From positions 62,001-126,000 of the forward strand of contig NZ_JACHFK010000010.1 of assembly GCF_014201805.1 (NCBI RefSeq): a stretch of 64,000 nt of DNA, given 5' to 3'. The DNA comes from Deinococcus metalli. Its GTDB lineage: Bacteria > Deinococcota > Deinococci > Deinococcales > Deinococcaceae. Below the pieces are notes generated by a model. The model made no database searches. It was not told the origin of the DNA and saw nothing but the letters and a program-made list of their open reading frames with translations. The position numbers were made by a program, and so were the translations under genes. This document shows positions 7,662 through 15,575 of this stretch, piece by piece; the first letter of the stretch is position 1; the number at the start of each line of letters is the position of its first letter.

Positions 7662-9632
7662 TCAGATCACGCGGTCGTTGCCGCCGTCCACGGGCACCTG
7701 CGCGCCGGTCGTGCGGGAGAACGCCGCGCCGCACAGGGTGCACGCAAGCTCCGCGACGTCACGGCTGGTCACCTCGGCCCGCAGGACGTTGTTGCGGCGG
7801 TAGTCCTCGACGCTCAGCCCGTAGCTGCGGGCGCGCTGGGCGAGCACCTCTGGCGTCCACAGGCCGGTGTCGAACACGGCGTTCGGGTGCAGGACGTTGA
7901 CGCGGATGCCGTCCGCGCCCCACTCCATCGCCGCGACCCGCGCGAGCTGGGTCAGGGCGGCCTTGGAGGCGCTGTACGCGGCGGCCCCGGGCCCGGGGGC
8001 CGGCACGTTCTTCGACGCGTTCACGACGACGCGCCCACCGCCCGGAGCGAGCCGCAGCAGCGGGTGCGCGAGCCGCAGCAGGTCGAAGCCCGAGGTGAGG
8101 TTGACCTTCAAGACGGCCTCCCACTCCCCGGTGCCGAGCTCGGCGATGGGCCGTCCCGGCGGAAATACGCCCGCGTTCAGGATCAGCATGTCCAGCCCGC
8201 CGAAGGCGCGTACGCTGCGCTCGACCGCCGCCGCGAGGGCCACCGGGTCGGTCAGGTCGACGCGCACGCCCAGGTAGCCGGCCGCGCTGCTGACCCCTTC
8301 GACCGCCGGCTGTAGGTCAAGGCCGATCACCGCCGCGCCCCGGCGCAGCAGCGCGTCCACGCAGGCCCGGCCGATCCCGGACGCGGCGCCGGTCACGACA
8401 GCCACCTCGCCGCTGAACTCCGCCGGGGGCGGCCCGGCGCGGAGCTTGGCCTGCTCCAGATCCCAGTACTCGACGTCGAAGATGTCCGCTGCGGGGCGAG
8501 GCCGCCACCCGCCGAGCGCTTCGGCACGCTGCGCCATGGCCAGGGTGTGCCGCGCGATGTCCTCCACGGCCTGCGCCGCCGCCGCGCTCACGCCCACCGT
8601 GCCCAGGCCCAGCTGTGGGTCGAGCACCACCCGCGGGGCCGGGTCGAGCATCGTCAGCGGCGTGGCCGAGCGGGGGGCGTGGGCCGTGAACTCGGCCTCG
8701 CTGGCCTGCACGTAGGCGGCGACGTCGCGGCCGATCAGCGGCAGTCGCCGCGTGCGGATCACATGGTCCGGTGTCGCGGGCCCCTGCGCCGCCACGGCCG
8801 GAAGATCGGGGCGCTGGGCGTATGCGAGGACGTCGTCGTCCTGATGGGTCATCAGCAGCATCGGCCGGCCCGCCGCGCGGGAGATCTCCAGCCGCAGGGC
8901 CGCGACGTCGCCGCGCAGGTCGGCCGGTGGGGCCGCCGGCACCGGGCGCGGCGCGGGGACGGCCTGCCGCTCCAGCACCGTCTCGGCTCGGGTCACGAGG
9001 TCGATCATGCGCCCGTAGGCCTCGCGCGCCGTGTCGCCCACGGTGAACAGTCCGTGGTTCAGCAGCGCCAGCCCGGTCGTGCCCGCGTGCGCGTGCTCGC
9101 GCCACAGCGTCCACGCCGAGCGCGCGAGCGCGAAGCCCGGCATGATGTACGGTACGACCACCACCTCGTCGCCGTACAGCGCGCGGACGCGGGCCTCGCC
9201 GTCCGGCGTGTTGCTCAGGGTCACGAAGGCGTCGGCGTGCGTGTGGTCGATGAACCGGGCGGGCAGCACGCCGTGGAGGATCGCCTCGACCGACGGGGCC
9301 GGCGCGGCGGGGTCGAGGGACGCGGCGCGCAGCTCGCGGGCCATGTGCACGTCGGAGAGCGTCTCCAGTTCGGCCAGGCGGCGCAGCACGTCCAGCCGCA
9401 ACGGCGTAAACCCCCTTTCCGTGATCGCTGCCAGATCCCAGCCGCTGCCCTTGACCCACAGCGTCTCCACGTCGTCCCCGAGCAGGGTGCGCTCCACGGT
9501 CTTCACGCTGGTGTTGCCGCCGCCGTGCAGCACGAGGTCGGGGTCGGCCCCCAGCAGGCGCGAGCTGTACACGCGCTGGCGCAGGGCGCCTCCGAACGCG
9601 GCGGCCTGGGCGTCGTCCCAGCGGCTCCTCAC
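7662..9632 (-). CDS. bifunctional class II aldolase / short-chain dehydrogenase
   Basis: A 656-residue fusion in the style of the RhaD-type rhamnulose-1-phosphate aldolase/dehydrogenase. Residues 1-230 form a class II aldolase/adducin domain with GGGNTSVK (37-44), zinc-binding DHTHAD (129-134) and LNHGLF (191-196). About 170 residues of linker follow. The short-chain dehydrogenase domain starts near 405 with TGAASGIG (414-421), NAG (486-488), Ser540 and YSASK (553-557). Predicted reaction: cleave a ketose-1-phosphate to dihydroxyacetone phosphate plus an aldehyde, which the second domain oxidises or reduces. The GTG start overlaps the mtnA-like stop (GTGA). Here the partners are MtnA/MtnK-like rather than rhamnose isomerase and rhamnulokinase, so a 5-deoxypentose or methylthioribose substrate is more likely than rhamnose. 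Confidence 0.9.
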   Translation of the reverse strand: MRSRWDDAQAAAFGGALRQRVYSSRLLGADPDLVLHGGGNTSVKTVERTLLGDDVETLWVKGSGWDLAAITERGFTPLRLDVLRRLAELETLSDVHMARELRAASLDPAAPAPSVEAILHGVLPARFIDHTHADAFVTLSNTPDGEARVRALYGDEVVVVPYIMPGFALARSAWTLWREHAHAGTTGLALLNHGLFTVGDTAREAYGRMIDLVTRAETVLERQAVPAPRPVPAAPPADLRGDVAALRLEISRAAGRPMLLMTHQDDDVLAYAQRPDLPAVAAQGPATPDHVIRTRRLPLIGRDVAAYVQASEAEFTAHAPRSATPLTMLDPAPRVVLDPQLGLGTVGVSAAAAQAVEDIARHTLAMAQRAEALGGWRPRPAADIFDVEYWDLEQAKLRAGPPPAEFSGEVAVVTGAASGIGRACVDALLRRGAAVIGLDLQPAVEGVSSAAGYLGVRVDLTDPVALAAAVERSVRAFGGLDMLILNAGVFPPGRPIAELGTGEWEAVLKVNLTSGFDLLRLAHPLLRLAPGGGRVVVNASKNVPAPGPGAAAYSASKAALTQLARVAAMEWGADGIRVNVLHPNAVFDTGLWTPEVLAQRARSYGLSVEDYRRNNVLRAEVTSRDVAELACTLCGAAFSRTTGAQVPVDGGNDRVI

Positions 9633-10678
9633 GCCTTGACGTCCCGGAGGCCTTGGGTGTACGGCGGGTAGATGACGCCCCGCTCGGTGATGAGTGCGGT
9701 GACGAGCTCGGCGGGCGTGACGTCGAAGGCCGGATTGAACACGTCCACGCCCGCCGGGGCCATGGCCACGCCGCCGTGGTGGGTGACTTCCTGCGCGGCG
9801 CGCTGCTCGATCTCGATGTGGTCGCCGTCCGGGGTGGCGAGGTCGATGGTCGAGGTGGGCCCCGCCACATAGAAGGGCAGGCCGTGCGCGCGGGCGAGCA
9901 GCGCTACGCCGTAGGTGCCGATCTTGTTCGCCACGTCGCCGTTCGCCGCGACGCGGTCACAGCCCACGATGACCGCCCCCACCTTGCCCTGGCGCATGAC
10001 GACCGCCGCCATGGAGTCCGTGATGACCGTGACGGGCACGCCCGCCTCCTGGAGTTCCCACGCGGTGATGCGCGCGCCCTGGAGCAGCGGGCGGGTCTCG
10101 TCGGCGAATACGTGCAGCACGTGGCCCCGCTCGGCCGCCACGTAGATCGGCGCCAGGGCCGTGCCGAGCCCGACCGTGGCCGCGCTCCCGGCGTTGCAGT
10201 GCGTGAGGACGCCCTGGAGCCCCGCCAGGAGCGCCGCGCCGTGCTCCCCGATGCGGCGCGTGGTGGCCTCCTCGTCCGACCGCAGGCGGATGGCGGCCTC
10301 GAGCGCCGCGCGTTTGAGGTCTGCCGTGCTGCCTGGAGTCTGGAGCGCCTCGGCGGCGCAGCGCTCCAGCGCCCACGTCAGGTTCACGGCGGTGGGCCGC
10401 GCCCCCGCGAGGTACGCCTGCTCGCGGCGCAGCTGCGTCTCGGCCTCGGCGCGTGGCGTGTCGTCCGGCAGCGCCCGCACGCCGAGCCACAGCCCGAAGG
10501 CCGCCGCGACCCCGATGGCCGGCGCGCCGCGCACGCGCAGGGTGCGGATGGCCTCATGCATCTGGGCGGTGTCCTGAATGGTCAGCCGCACCCGCTCGCC
10601 CGGCAGCCGGGTCTGGTCGAGCATCGTGACCTCGGTGCCGTCGAAGCTCACGGTGTCGACCGCGTCGATCGTCCTCAT
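9629..10678 (-). CDS. mtnA: S-methyl-5-thioribose-1-phosphate isomerase family protein (MtnA-like)
   Basis: Converts an aldose-1-phosphate (classically 5-methylthioribose-1-phosphate) to the ketose-1-phosphate. The protein has 349 residues. The substrate loop RVRGAPAIGVAAAFG starts at residue 48. The catalytic cysteine is in THCNAG (C161) and the catalytic aspartate in GCDRVAANGD (D241), at the positions expected from Bacillus MtnA. The start is ATG 10678 (MRTIDAVD), which overlaps the kinase stop (ATGA) and has GGAGG upstream; a longer frame to 10705 lies inside the kinase gene. Related eIF2B-like proteins exist, but the Cys/Asp pair marks the isomerase. Substrate could be the 5-deoxyribose analogue. 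Confidence 0.93.
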   Translation of the reverse strand: MRTIDAVDTVSFDGTEVTMLDQTRLPGERVRLTIQDTAQMHEAIRTLRVRGAPAIGVAAAFGLWLGVRALPDDTPRAEAETQLRREQAYLAGARPTAVNLTWALERCAAEALQTPGSTADLKRAALEAAIRLRSDEEATTRRIGEHGAALLAGLQGVLTHCNAGSAATVGLGTALAPIYVAAERGHVLHVFADETRPLLQGARITAWELQEAGVPVTVITDSMAAVVMRQGKVGAVIVGCDRVAANGDVANKIGTYGVALLARAHGLPFYVAGPTSTIDLATPDGDHIEIEQRAAQEVTHHGGVAMAPAGVDVFNPAFDVTPAELVTALITERGVIYPPYTQGLRDVKA

Positions 10679-11916
10679 GGGGTGTCCTCCGTCATGCCGG
10701 CCCACGCCAGCGCGTCGAGATCATCGTAGGTGTGCAGCACGTCTGCGCTCCCGATCAGCGTCCGGCCGAGGGCGAGGTTCCGCGTGCCCACCTGCGCGCG
10801 CCGTTCCTCCGGCTCGAGTGAGTCGTAATCCAGCACGTGCGCGAAGCCCACGGTGCGGCGGATCAGCTCGCAGCCGGCGTACCCGGCCGCGTCGCGGAGC
10901 ACCGTGAGCAGCAGGTCGCCGACGAACCCCGGCTCCCGCCACGCCGCGCTGACGGCTCCCTGCATCTGCTGACGGAACCGGGCCTGGAACGTCTCCCAGC
11001 ATGCCCGCATCTGCCGGCGCAGGTACGTCAGGCGCGCCGCGCGCTCCGCCGCGTCCGGGGCGTGGCCTGCCTGAGCGTGGGCGCACAGCAGCAGGTTCGC
11101 GAGGAACAGGCCGATGTCGAAGCCCATCGGGCCGAAAAACGCGAACTCCGAGTCGATCACGCGGATGTCGCTGTGTCCCTGGGCGTCGGGCGGACTCGCC
11201 ATGACACTTCCGGTGTGCAGGTCGCCGTGGAGCAGGGCCTGCCCGCAGGTCATGAAGCGGTGCCGCAGGGCGGCGACCCGGCGGCGCAGCCCGGCGTCGG
11301 CCTGGAGATCGTCCAGCGCGTCCTGGAGGGCCGGCAGATGGTCATTGCGGTTGGGCGGCGGGTAGAAGGGCTCTGTCAGGACGAGCGCCTCGGTCAGCTC
11401 GCACAGCTCGACGTTTCCGAACTGCGCCGCCAGCCGGGTGCGCTCCACGCCGCCGAGCGCGAAGTCGCTCGAGCCGTACAGCGTGGCCGCGAGAAACGCT
11501 CCGATGGTCTCGCCCAGGGACTCCAGGCGCACGCCCGCGATGAGGGGCGCGCGGATCACGGCATGCGCCCGCAGATCCTCCATGGCGTTCACGGCCATCT
11601 CGGGGTCGTGCCAGTACGGCTCCGGCACCAGGCCAGGGGCGGCCAAATGCTGGCGGGCGAGCGACCGCGCCTCAAAGTCCGCGCGTTCCTGCGACAGGGG
11701 CCACGCCTCGCCCGCCACCCGCAGGTACGGCAGGCCCTGCTTGATCAGGACGCTGCGCGCGCCGCCGGGCTCCTGCACGCGGAACACGGCGTTCAGGTTG
11801 CCGTCGCTGACCTCCCGGGCCTCCAGCGGGCCGGCGACGTCCAGCCGCGCGGCGGCCTCAGGACGCGACTTGACGTACTCCACGACCGAACGCAGATCCA
11901 GGATCCGGTACTCCAT
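10675..11916 (-). CDS. mtnK: S-methyl-5-thioribose kinase (MtnK-like)
   Basis: Phosphorylates the C1 hydroxyl of 5-methylthioribose (or 5-deoxyribose) with ATP, giving the substrate of the coupled MtnA-like isomerase. The protein has 413 residues with a choline-kinase-like fold. The catalytic loop HGDLHTGS is at residues 230-237, and DSEFAFFGPMGFDIG at about 255-269 carries the metal-binding aspartate. It is the first gene of a three-gene leftward set with ATGA and GTGA overlaps. No mtnB, mtnC, mtnD or other methionine-salvage enzymes are in the window, so this set probably disposes of the sugar rather than rebuilding methionine. Confidence 0.93.
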   Translation of the reverse strand: MEYRILDLRSVVEYVKSRPEAAARLDVAGPLEAREVSDGNLNAVFRVQEPGGARSVLIKQGLPYLRVAGEAWPLSQERADFEARSLARQHLAAPGLVPEPYWHDPEMAVNAMEDLRAHAVIRAPLIAGVRLESLGETIGAFLAATLYGSSDFALGGVERTRLAAQFGNVELCELTEALVLTEPFYPPPNRNDHLPALQDALDDLQADAGLRRRVAALRHRFMTCGQALLHGDLHTGSVMASPPDAQGHSDIRVIDSEFAFFGPMGFDIGLFLANLLLCAHAQAGHAPDAAERAARLTYLRRQMRACWETFQARFRQQMQGAVSAAWREPGFVGDLLLTVLRDAAGYAGCELIRRTVGFAHVLDYDSLEPEERRAQVGTRNLALGRTLIGSADVLHTYDDLDALAWAGMTEDTP

Positions 11917-12014
11917 TGGGCCTCCACGGGCTCATCAGGACAGGGGCAGGACTTGAGGGTGCTGCGCTCACCCTATCCGGCCCGGCCCGCCGCCCGCAAG
12001 CCGCGCCCGCTGCC

Positions 12015-12605
12015 CTAATCCGCCACCAGGTCGTGCAGGGGACGCCGGTCGGCGTCGCCCAGCCGGAATTCCCGGAACGCCACCCGGAACCCTGCCCGCT
12101 TCGGGCTGCACGCCATGATCCCCACCCGGGCGTCCGCCCCCGGATCGAACTCGGCGACCCGCTGCAACACCCACCTTGGCTCACCGGCGACGCGGGCATG
12201 CAGAATCACCGCGTCGCCGCGGCGGATCATGCGGAACTCATATTCGGGCGCGTCCGGCGCGGGCTGCACGCTCCAGTCGGACTTGCCATGCGTCATCACG
12301 GCGCTCCACTGGCGGGCACGAACGAATTCCACACCGAACTTCAGCCACTCCGTCTCCGATGACCGCAGCATCAGGCCCGCGTGGTCGTACAGCTCCTCGA
12401 AGTGGCCACGCAGGATGACGCTGGCCGTGAATTCCCGCCCGGTCGGCGCGAGCAGGGCGTGGCCGTCGTCCTTGATGAATCCGTACTGCGTTTCGCGCCA
12501 GAAGTCCGTCTCGCTCCCCGTCACGACTGTGAGCGTGCCGTCCTCCTCGACGTCGTGCTCGGGAACGGCGGCCAACCAGCCCAGCGAGTCCCAGGATGTG
12601 GTCAT
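12015..12605 (-). CDS. DUF1349 domain protein
   Basis: A 196-residue protein of the DUF1349/YnaE-like family, with a concanavalin-like beta-sandwich expected. Conserved pieces are WRETQYGFIKDDGH, EELYDHAGLMLRS and WLKFGVEF, followed by WVLQRVAEF and GIMACSPKRAGFRVAF. The molecular role of the family is unknown; members often sit near sugar catabolic genes, as here. A CATAAT hexamer ends five bases before the ATG, so it may be leaderless. It is divergent from the ureidoglycolate lyase-like gene with only 36 bases between them, so their promoters must overlap. Confidence 0.85.
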   Translation of the reverse strand: MTTSWDSLGWLAAVPEHDVEEDGTLTVVTGSETDFWRETQYGFIKDDGHALLAPTGREFTASVILRGHFEELYDHAGLMLRSSETEWLKFGVEFVRARQWSAVMTHGKSDWSVQPAPDAPEYEFRMIRRGDAVILHARVAGEPRWVLQRVAEFDPGADARVGIMACSPKRAGFRVAFREFRLGDADRRPLHDLVAD

Positions 12606-12641
12606 GGTTCATTATGGATTCACCCGCATCCGGAGGTACCC

Positions 12642-13115
12642 GTGCCCGCGATCCCCCAACCCCTGACTGCCGCCGCCTTCGCTCCGTACGGCGAGGCGCT
12701 CACGTGGCCCGCTGCCGAGGCCGACGCCAGCGGGCCGGGCTGGAACTGGTGGGCCGAGCGGCTGCGCCTCCCTCTGGACGCCCGTCCGTGGAGTGTCGGG
12801 CTTCTGCGGCTCACGCCGACGCCTCTGGTGATCGAGTGGGCTGAGCGGCACGCCCACAGCGCCGAGCTCATCGTGCCGCTGGACGGCCCGTGTCATGTGT
12901 ATGTGGCACTGGAGGGCGAGCCCGGCCATCCGGATCTCGGTGCGGTTCAGGTCTTCACGGTGCTCCCCGGCGAGGCGGCGCTGCTGCACCCCGGCGTGTG
13001 GCATGGCGCGCCGTTCGCTGCCGGTGGGTCCGCCTGCGTGCTCGTGCTGCTTCCCGCCGGCACCGGCCGTGACGACACGCTCAAGGCCACCTTCGCCCCA
13101 CGGCGCCTCGCCTGA
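12642..13115 (+). CDS. ureidoglycolate lyase-like protein (AllA family)
   Basis: A 157-residue cupin-type protein resembling AllA, which releases urea from ureidoglycolate. Matching features are the N-terminal PLTAAAFAPYGEAL, a central ERHAHSAELIVPLDG and the C-terminal HPGVWHGAPFA. The GTG start has GGAGGT four bases upstream (12632-12637). No other purine or allantoin catabolic gene is in the window. It could therefore be a repurposed member acting on another sugar acid or hydroxy acid of the neighbouring pathway. Family assignment is good; substrate is unknown. Confidence 0.8.
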   Translation: MPAIPQPLTAAAFAPYGEALTWPAAEADASGPGWNWWAERLRLPLDARPWSVGLLRLTPTPLVIEWAERHAHSAELIVPLDGPCHVYVALEGEPGHPDLGAVQVFTVLPGEAALLHPGVWHGAPFAAGGSACVLVLLPAGTGRDDTLKATFAPRRLA

Positions 13116-14083
13116 TCTGCGAGTATGCGGACCCGCGCCCGTTGGGGAACCACGTCAGGGACGGTGCGCCCTCGACCTGTGAAACCGCGGATGCGGTTCG
13201 GCCCACCCGATCCGCTCCGCGCCCGTGGTGTGTGGTGGACGTGGGGATCCGAGCGCTGACGCTCACCCGTGGAGACCATCTTTGCGACGCCAGCGGACCG
13301 TTCGTCCGTCGGCCCCGGTGGCGTTGCCTGGTGCCGAGCGGGTGTACCTGGCTTCAATGGCTGTGCCGCGTGTGCTTCCGCCTCAGCTCAACCGTTGACA
13401 ACGTCCGCCTGGGGCGCGACTGTCGCTGGGCTTCGCCCCAGAAGGACGCCAGCGTTGCCCGTGTTCATCCGCCTGCGCTGGCCTGATGGCGAGATCCTGA
13501 ACGTGGAAGGCCTCCCGGAGTCAGCTTAGTTCCTGAGGGGCACCGCGCCGCAGGCCCGCGCCCTCACGCCGGACCTGCAGCCCCAGCGGGCGCGACAGGC
13601 CGAACAGCATGTCACGGGGCCGCTGTGTTTTCTGGTTGACCTCATGGGCACGCGCTTCCAGGCAGCAGATCCCGCCCTACGAATGGCGAGGGTCCCGTCC
13701 AGGCGCTGTGGATTTGCACTGGCCGGTGGACCTGCACTGACGGCCAGCAGGTACAACTTCACCCGCCCCGGCTGCGGCCACCACCCCGCAGTGTCCGGCG
13801 GTGAGGCCGTCGGCATGGTCGCGGTGGTCAGTACCATCAGCGGCCAGGACGGTCACACGCTATGCGCCGTCGAGGTCGGGAAGCACGGGAAGGTCACCAG
13901 TGAGCCCCGGTGCCCGCGCGGGAAGACGCGCCGCTGGCCTTTGTGGATGGCCGGCGACTCCTAACCGCGCTGTCAGGCGCCCGTCCCGCAGGGCGAGATG
14001 ACGGCGCTGTGGAACTGAGAATGGTGCATTTCTCAAGGTTTTCGACTGTGATCTGGTCCAGCGCTCCGATCTACACTGCACGC
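13116..14083. other. about 970 bases without a confident gene
   Basis: Several short open frames occur (for example rightward 13269-13529 and 13644-13964), but they have no recognisable family, no good ribosome-binding site and mixed codon composition. Decayed coding sequence is possible. The last 15 bases hold a TACACT hexamer (14072-14077), the likely -10 of the next gene. Confidence 0.5.
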
Positions 14084-15016
14084 ATGCCCGACCGTCCAGA
14101 CCATGACGACCTGGAGGCCGCCGAACGGTATTCGGCCCTATCCGCGCGCTCCCACGTCGGGGCGGCCGGCTTTGCCCAGACCCAGGCCCTGGAAGCGATC
14201 ATCTCAGCGGGCCGTGACCAGATTGCGCTGACCCACGCCCTGCGGCAGGTCATTGTCACCACGCAGGCCCAGCTGCGGAGCATGGCCCCCCCGGCCGGTG
14301 ACGCGAACGTCCAGGAGCAGACCGCGGCCCTGGAAGGTGTGGTGCGGTCTGGCCAGACGCAGATTGAGGCTGCCGACGAGCTGCGGCGTGTCATCCAGGC
14401 CGCCCTGAACGACGTGCGCGGGACGCCGGTGGAAGACATCAGCGTGACAGTGCTGACTGACCTGGGAGGCGAGGTGCACCGCCAGGCGCAGGCGTTGAAC
14501 GACCTGCTGGAGGCCGCGATCAGTGAGGCCGCCAGTCCCGAGCAGGTCACCACGCTGGAACGGGTGGGTGCTGAGGCGTCGCTGCAGATGGACGCCGTGG
14601 AGCACCGCCGAGCCGAGCGGGAGCTTGCGCACCTGGATGACCTCAAAAACCAGGTCCTGAGCCGCATCCGCCAGTTGGAGGCCGGCGGGGAGACGCACGC
14701 GGAGCAGAAGGTCCAGCTGGAAGAGGAGACCGGCCGCGCGCAGGGCCGCGTCACCAAGCTGGAAGCGGCGCAGGTCGAGGATCTCGCCCAGATTGCCACT
14801 TTGGAGCGGACAGAACGGACGGCCATGGCGCGTGTGGCCGAACTGGAAGCGGCTCAGGTGCAGAACTTGGCCGAGATTGCTGGGCTCGAGGAGGGCGTGC
14901 GAACGTCTGCCGCGCGGGTGGCAGCGCTGGAAGCGGCGGCCGTGACCCACCGGGACCGCATCAAGGCGCTCAGGGACAAGTTGAACAAGCAGGACAGCTC
15001 TCAGGCCCCGTCCTGA
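14084..15016 (+). CDS. coiled-coil protein with 28-residue repeats
   Basis: Unknown function. The 310-residue product has no signal peptide or membrane segment. The first half is helical and rich in Ala, Gln and Glu (QTQALEAIISAGRDQIAL, QEQTAALEGVVRSGQTQI). The second half is a long coiled coil with repeats of exactly four heptads: RVTKLEAAQVEDLAQIAT, then RVAELEAAQVQNLAEIAG, then RVAALEAAAVTHRD. ATG 14084 was chosen because TACACT at 14072-14077 ends six bases upstream, the leaderless pattern seen elsewhere here. An earlier in-frame start at 13910 would add 58 residues of unlikely composition. It stands alone between gene-poor stretches. Confidence 0.75.
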   Translation: MPDRPDHDDLEAAERYSALSARSHVGAAGFAQTQALEAIISAGRDQIALTHALRQVIVTTQAQLRSMAPPAGDANVQEQTAALEGVVRSGQTQIEAADELRRVIQAALNDVRGTPVEDISVTVLTDLGGEVHRQAQALNDLLEAAISEAASPEQVTTLERVGAEASLQMDAVEHRRAERELAHLDDLKNQVLSRIRQLEAGGETHAEQKVQLEEETGRAQGRVTKLEAAQVEDLAQIATLERTERTAMARVAELEAAQVQNLAEIAGLEEGVRTSAARVAALEAAAVTHRDRIKALRDKLNKQDSSQAPS

Positions 15017-15212
15017 CCGGCGGCCAACCGGCCCGCTCCCATGTCTGGCGATTGGTACCGCGCGCACCCGAATTCGTCTCTACCGCTCTTCCGCGCCGTT
15101 GAACCCAGCACTCCGCCATAACTGGCAGGACTGGCGACGGTCCCCGGCAAGCATATGGAGTGCAGTCAACACAGGTGCGGGAGCCTCTCCCGATTGGCGC
15201 TCACGTGCCTGT

Positions 15213-15575
15213 CTACCCTCGCCCCCTCCTCAACGCCACGACCAGGGCCAGGATGCCCAGCACCAGCGGCGGTGCGAAGGCCTCGTGCCTGCGCCGGTGC
15301 GTGGCCACCGCCCCGCCCATCAGGGCACCGAGACCGAGGGCGGCCACAGGAGTGAGTCCCGGCACAATCCCCAGGGCCATCGGGAGAATCAGTCCAGCCG
15401 CGCCCGCGACCTCCGCCGCGCCGATGGCGCGGATGGCGGGCTCGCTGAAGTCGTGTGCCCAGCCCATCCGGGGGTGTTGGGCCAGCGCCGCTTTGGACGC
15501 GCGCAGTTTGCCAGCCCCCGCGCCGAGAAAAGCGAGCGCGAGCAGTCCCTGGAGCACCCAGAGCATGACGTTCAT
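15213..15575 (-). CDS. DoxX-like membrane protein
   Basis: A 120-residue protein with four hydrophobic segments and the DoxX-type opening GLLALAFLGAGAGKL followed by AIRAIGAAEVAGAAGLILP. It probably sits in the inner membrane and is linked to redox chemistry in this family. Its ATG overlaps the stop of the FAD monooxygenase gene (ATGA, 15572-15575), so it is the last gene of the leftward operon and is translated with the enzyme. An accessory role in membrane redox or substrate handling for the monooxygenase is inference. Confidence 0.82.
   Translation of the reverse strand: MNVMLWVLQGLLALAFLGAGAGKLRASKAALAQHPRMGWAHDFSEPAIRAIGAAEVAGAAGLILPMALGIVPGLTPVAALGLGALMGGAVATHRRRHEAFAPPLVLGILALVVALRRGRG

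Noticed and set aside
9629..10678. Annotation of the MtnA-like protein as an eIF2B-type translation factor
   Set aside because: The catalytic Cys161 and Asp241 of the isomerase are present and the gene is coupled to an MtnK-like kinase.
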